Shown: positions 35,170-35,339 of the stretch, in pieces
Layout of the letters: every line of letters starts with the position of its first letter
Position numbering within the stretch: position 1 is the first letter of the stretch
DNA from: Prochlorococcus sp. scB241_528N17
Lineage (GTDB): Bacteria > Cyanobacteriota > Cyanobacteriia > PCC-6307 > Cyanobiaceae
Direction of reading: 5' to 3'
Assembly: GCA_000634735.1 (NCBI GenBank)
Contig: JFLG01000065.1
Location: forward strand, 1-35,339
DNA: 35,339 bases
Translations under genes and position numbers: made by a program
Notes under the pieces: generated by a model
What the model was told of the DNA's origin: nothing
What the model saw: the letters and a program-made list of their open reading frames with translations, nothing else
The model's database searches: none

Positions 35170-35339
35170 ATGATTTTAAAAAAAAAAGAACTTTTTTTAT
35201 TAATTTTTTTAATTTTCTTGCAATCATGCTCTGGAGGAAGGATTGGAAATTTTCTTGAAAGTAGTTTTAATGATTTAGAAAAAACAAGCAAAAATGAAGA
35301 TTTGCAAAATAACTTATTTAATAAAAACGATATAAATTT
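35170..35339 (+). CDS. Putative lipoprotein, N-terminal part (runs off window)
   Basis: The reading frame begins at ATG, 7 bases after the topA stop, and is still open at the window end. It starts with a short Lys-rich n-region, a hydrophobic stretch (ELFLLIFLIFL) and a lipobox LQSC with Cys20, then SGGRIGNFLESSFNDLEK. This is a type II signal peptide, so the product should be lipid-anchored. The mature part seen so far is polar (Asn/Lys/Glu) and not recognisable. It is probably cotranscribed with topA. Confidence 0.75.
   Translation, partial: MILKKKELFLLIFLIFLQSCSGGRIGNFLESSFNDLEKTSKNEDLQNNLFNKNDIN

Noticed and set aside
1..35339. Mobile elements, CRISPR arrays, tRNA or rRNA genes, phage or defence islands
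   Set aside because: No direct-repeat arrays, transposase or integrase motifs, cloverleaf-like GC-rich segments or defence-type genes were seen; nearly all space is filled by core chromosomal genes.

Overview
This window is a gene-dense, AT-rich piece of a picocyanobacterial chromosome, most likely from high-light-adapted Prochlorococcus. The case rests on very low GC, short intergenic gaps, many TTG and GTG starts, and the gene set: chlorophyll synthase chlG, NDH-1 subunit ndhB, demethylphylloquinone methyltransferase, malate:quinone oxidoreductase and many small cyanobacteria-type proteins (YlqD, DUF2862, DUF4278, TIGR03643, DUF2256). I see no rRNA, tRNA, CRISPR array, insertion sequence, phage gene or integrase. 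The species or strain cannot be fixed by eye.

Left part (1-9000). The 3' end of an acyl-CoA/acyl-ACP synthetase gene, a YlqD-like protein, the pyruvate dehydrogenase E2 subunit and queA run rightward. Convergent to them is a leftward sulfur amino-acid block: rpsD, a bacterial-type trans-sulfuration enzyme, a second trans-sulfuration enzyme with a long N-terminal extension resembling fungal cystathionine gamma-synthases, and cysK. Together these could make cysteine and homocysteine. yidD, a thioredoxin-like protein, murE and a short-chain dehydrogenase follow on the plus strand.

Middle part (11.7-20 kb). A leftward pair holds an ArsM-like methyltransferase and a class V aminotransferase/cysteine lyase. 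Next come a DUF4278 protein with an unusually GC-rich, hairpin-containing leader and a strong bidirectional terminator, a small membrane protein, a NifU-like Fe-S scaffold, mqo, lepA, an OppC-like permease and a SpoU rRNA/tRNA methylase.

Right-centre (20.2-23 kb). This is the most interesting stretch: a four-gene rightward cluster of a DCC thiol oxidoreductase, a TIGR03643 protein, a 43-aa DUF2256 zinc-ribbon protein and a photolyase/cryptochrome of the prokaryotic (6-4)/FeS-BCP type that appears to have lost most of its iron-sulfur ligands. Two tiny genes follow, one apparently interrupted at an A-tract.

Right part (23-35.3 kb). rsmB, then a leftward DUF2862-chlG-class A PBP operon; hisF and the phylloquinone methyltransferase gene rightward; a DUF721 protein with a zinc ribbon; birA; a leftward ndhB plus LolD/DevA-type ABC ATPase; topA; and the start of a lipoprotein gene running off the window.
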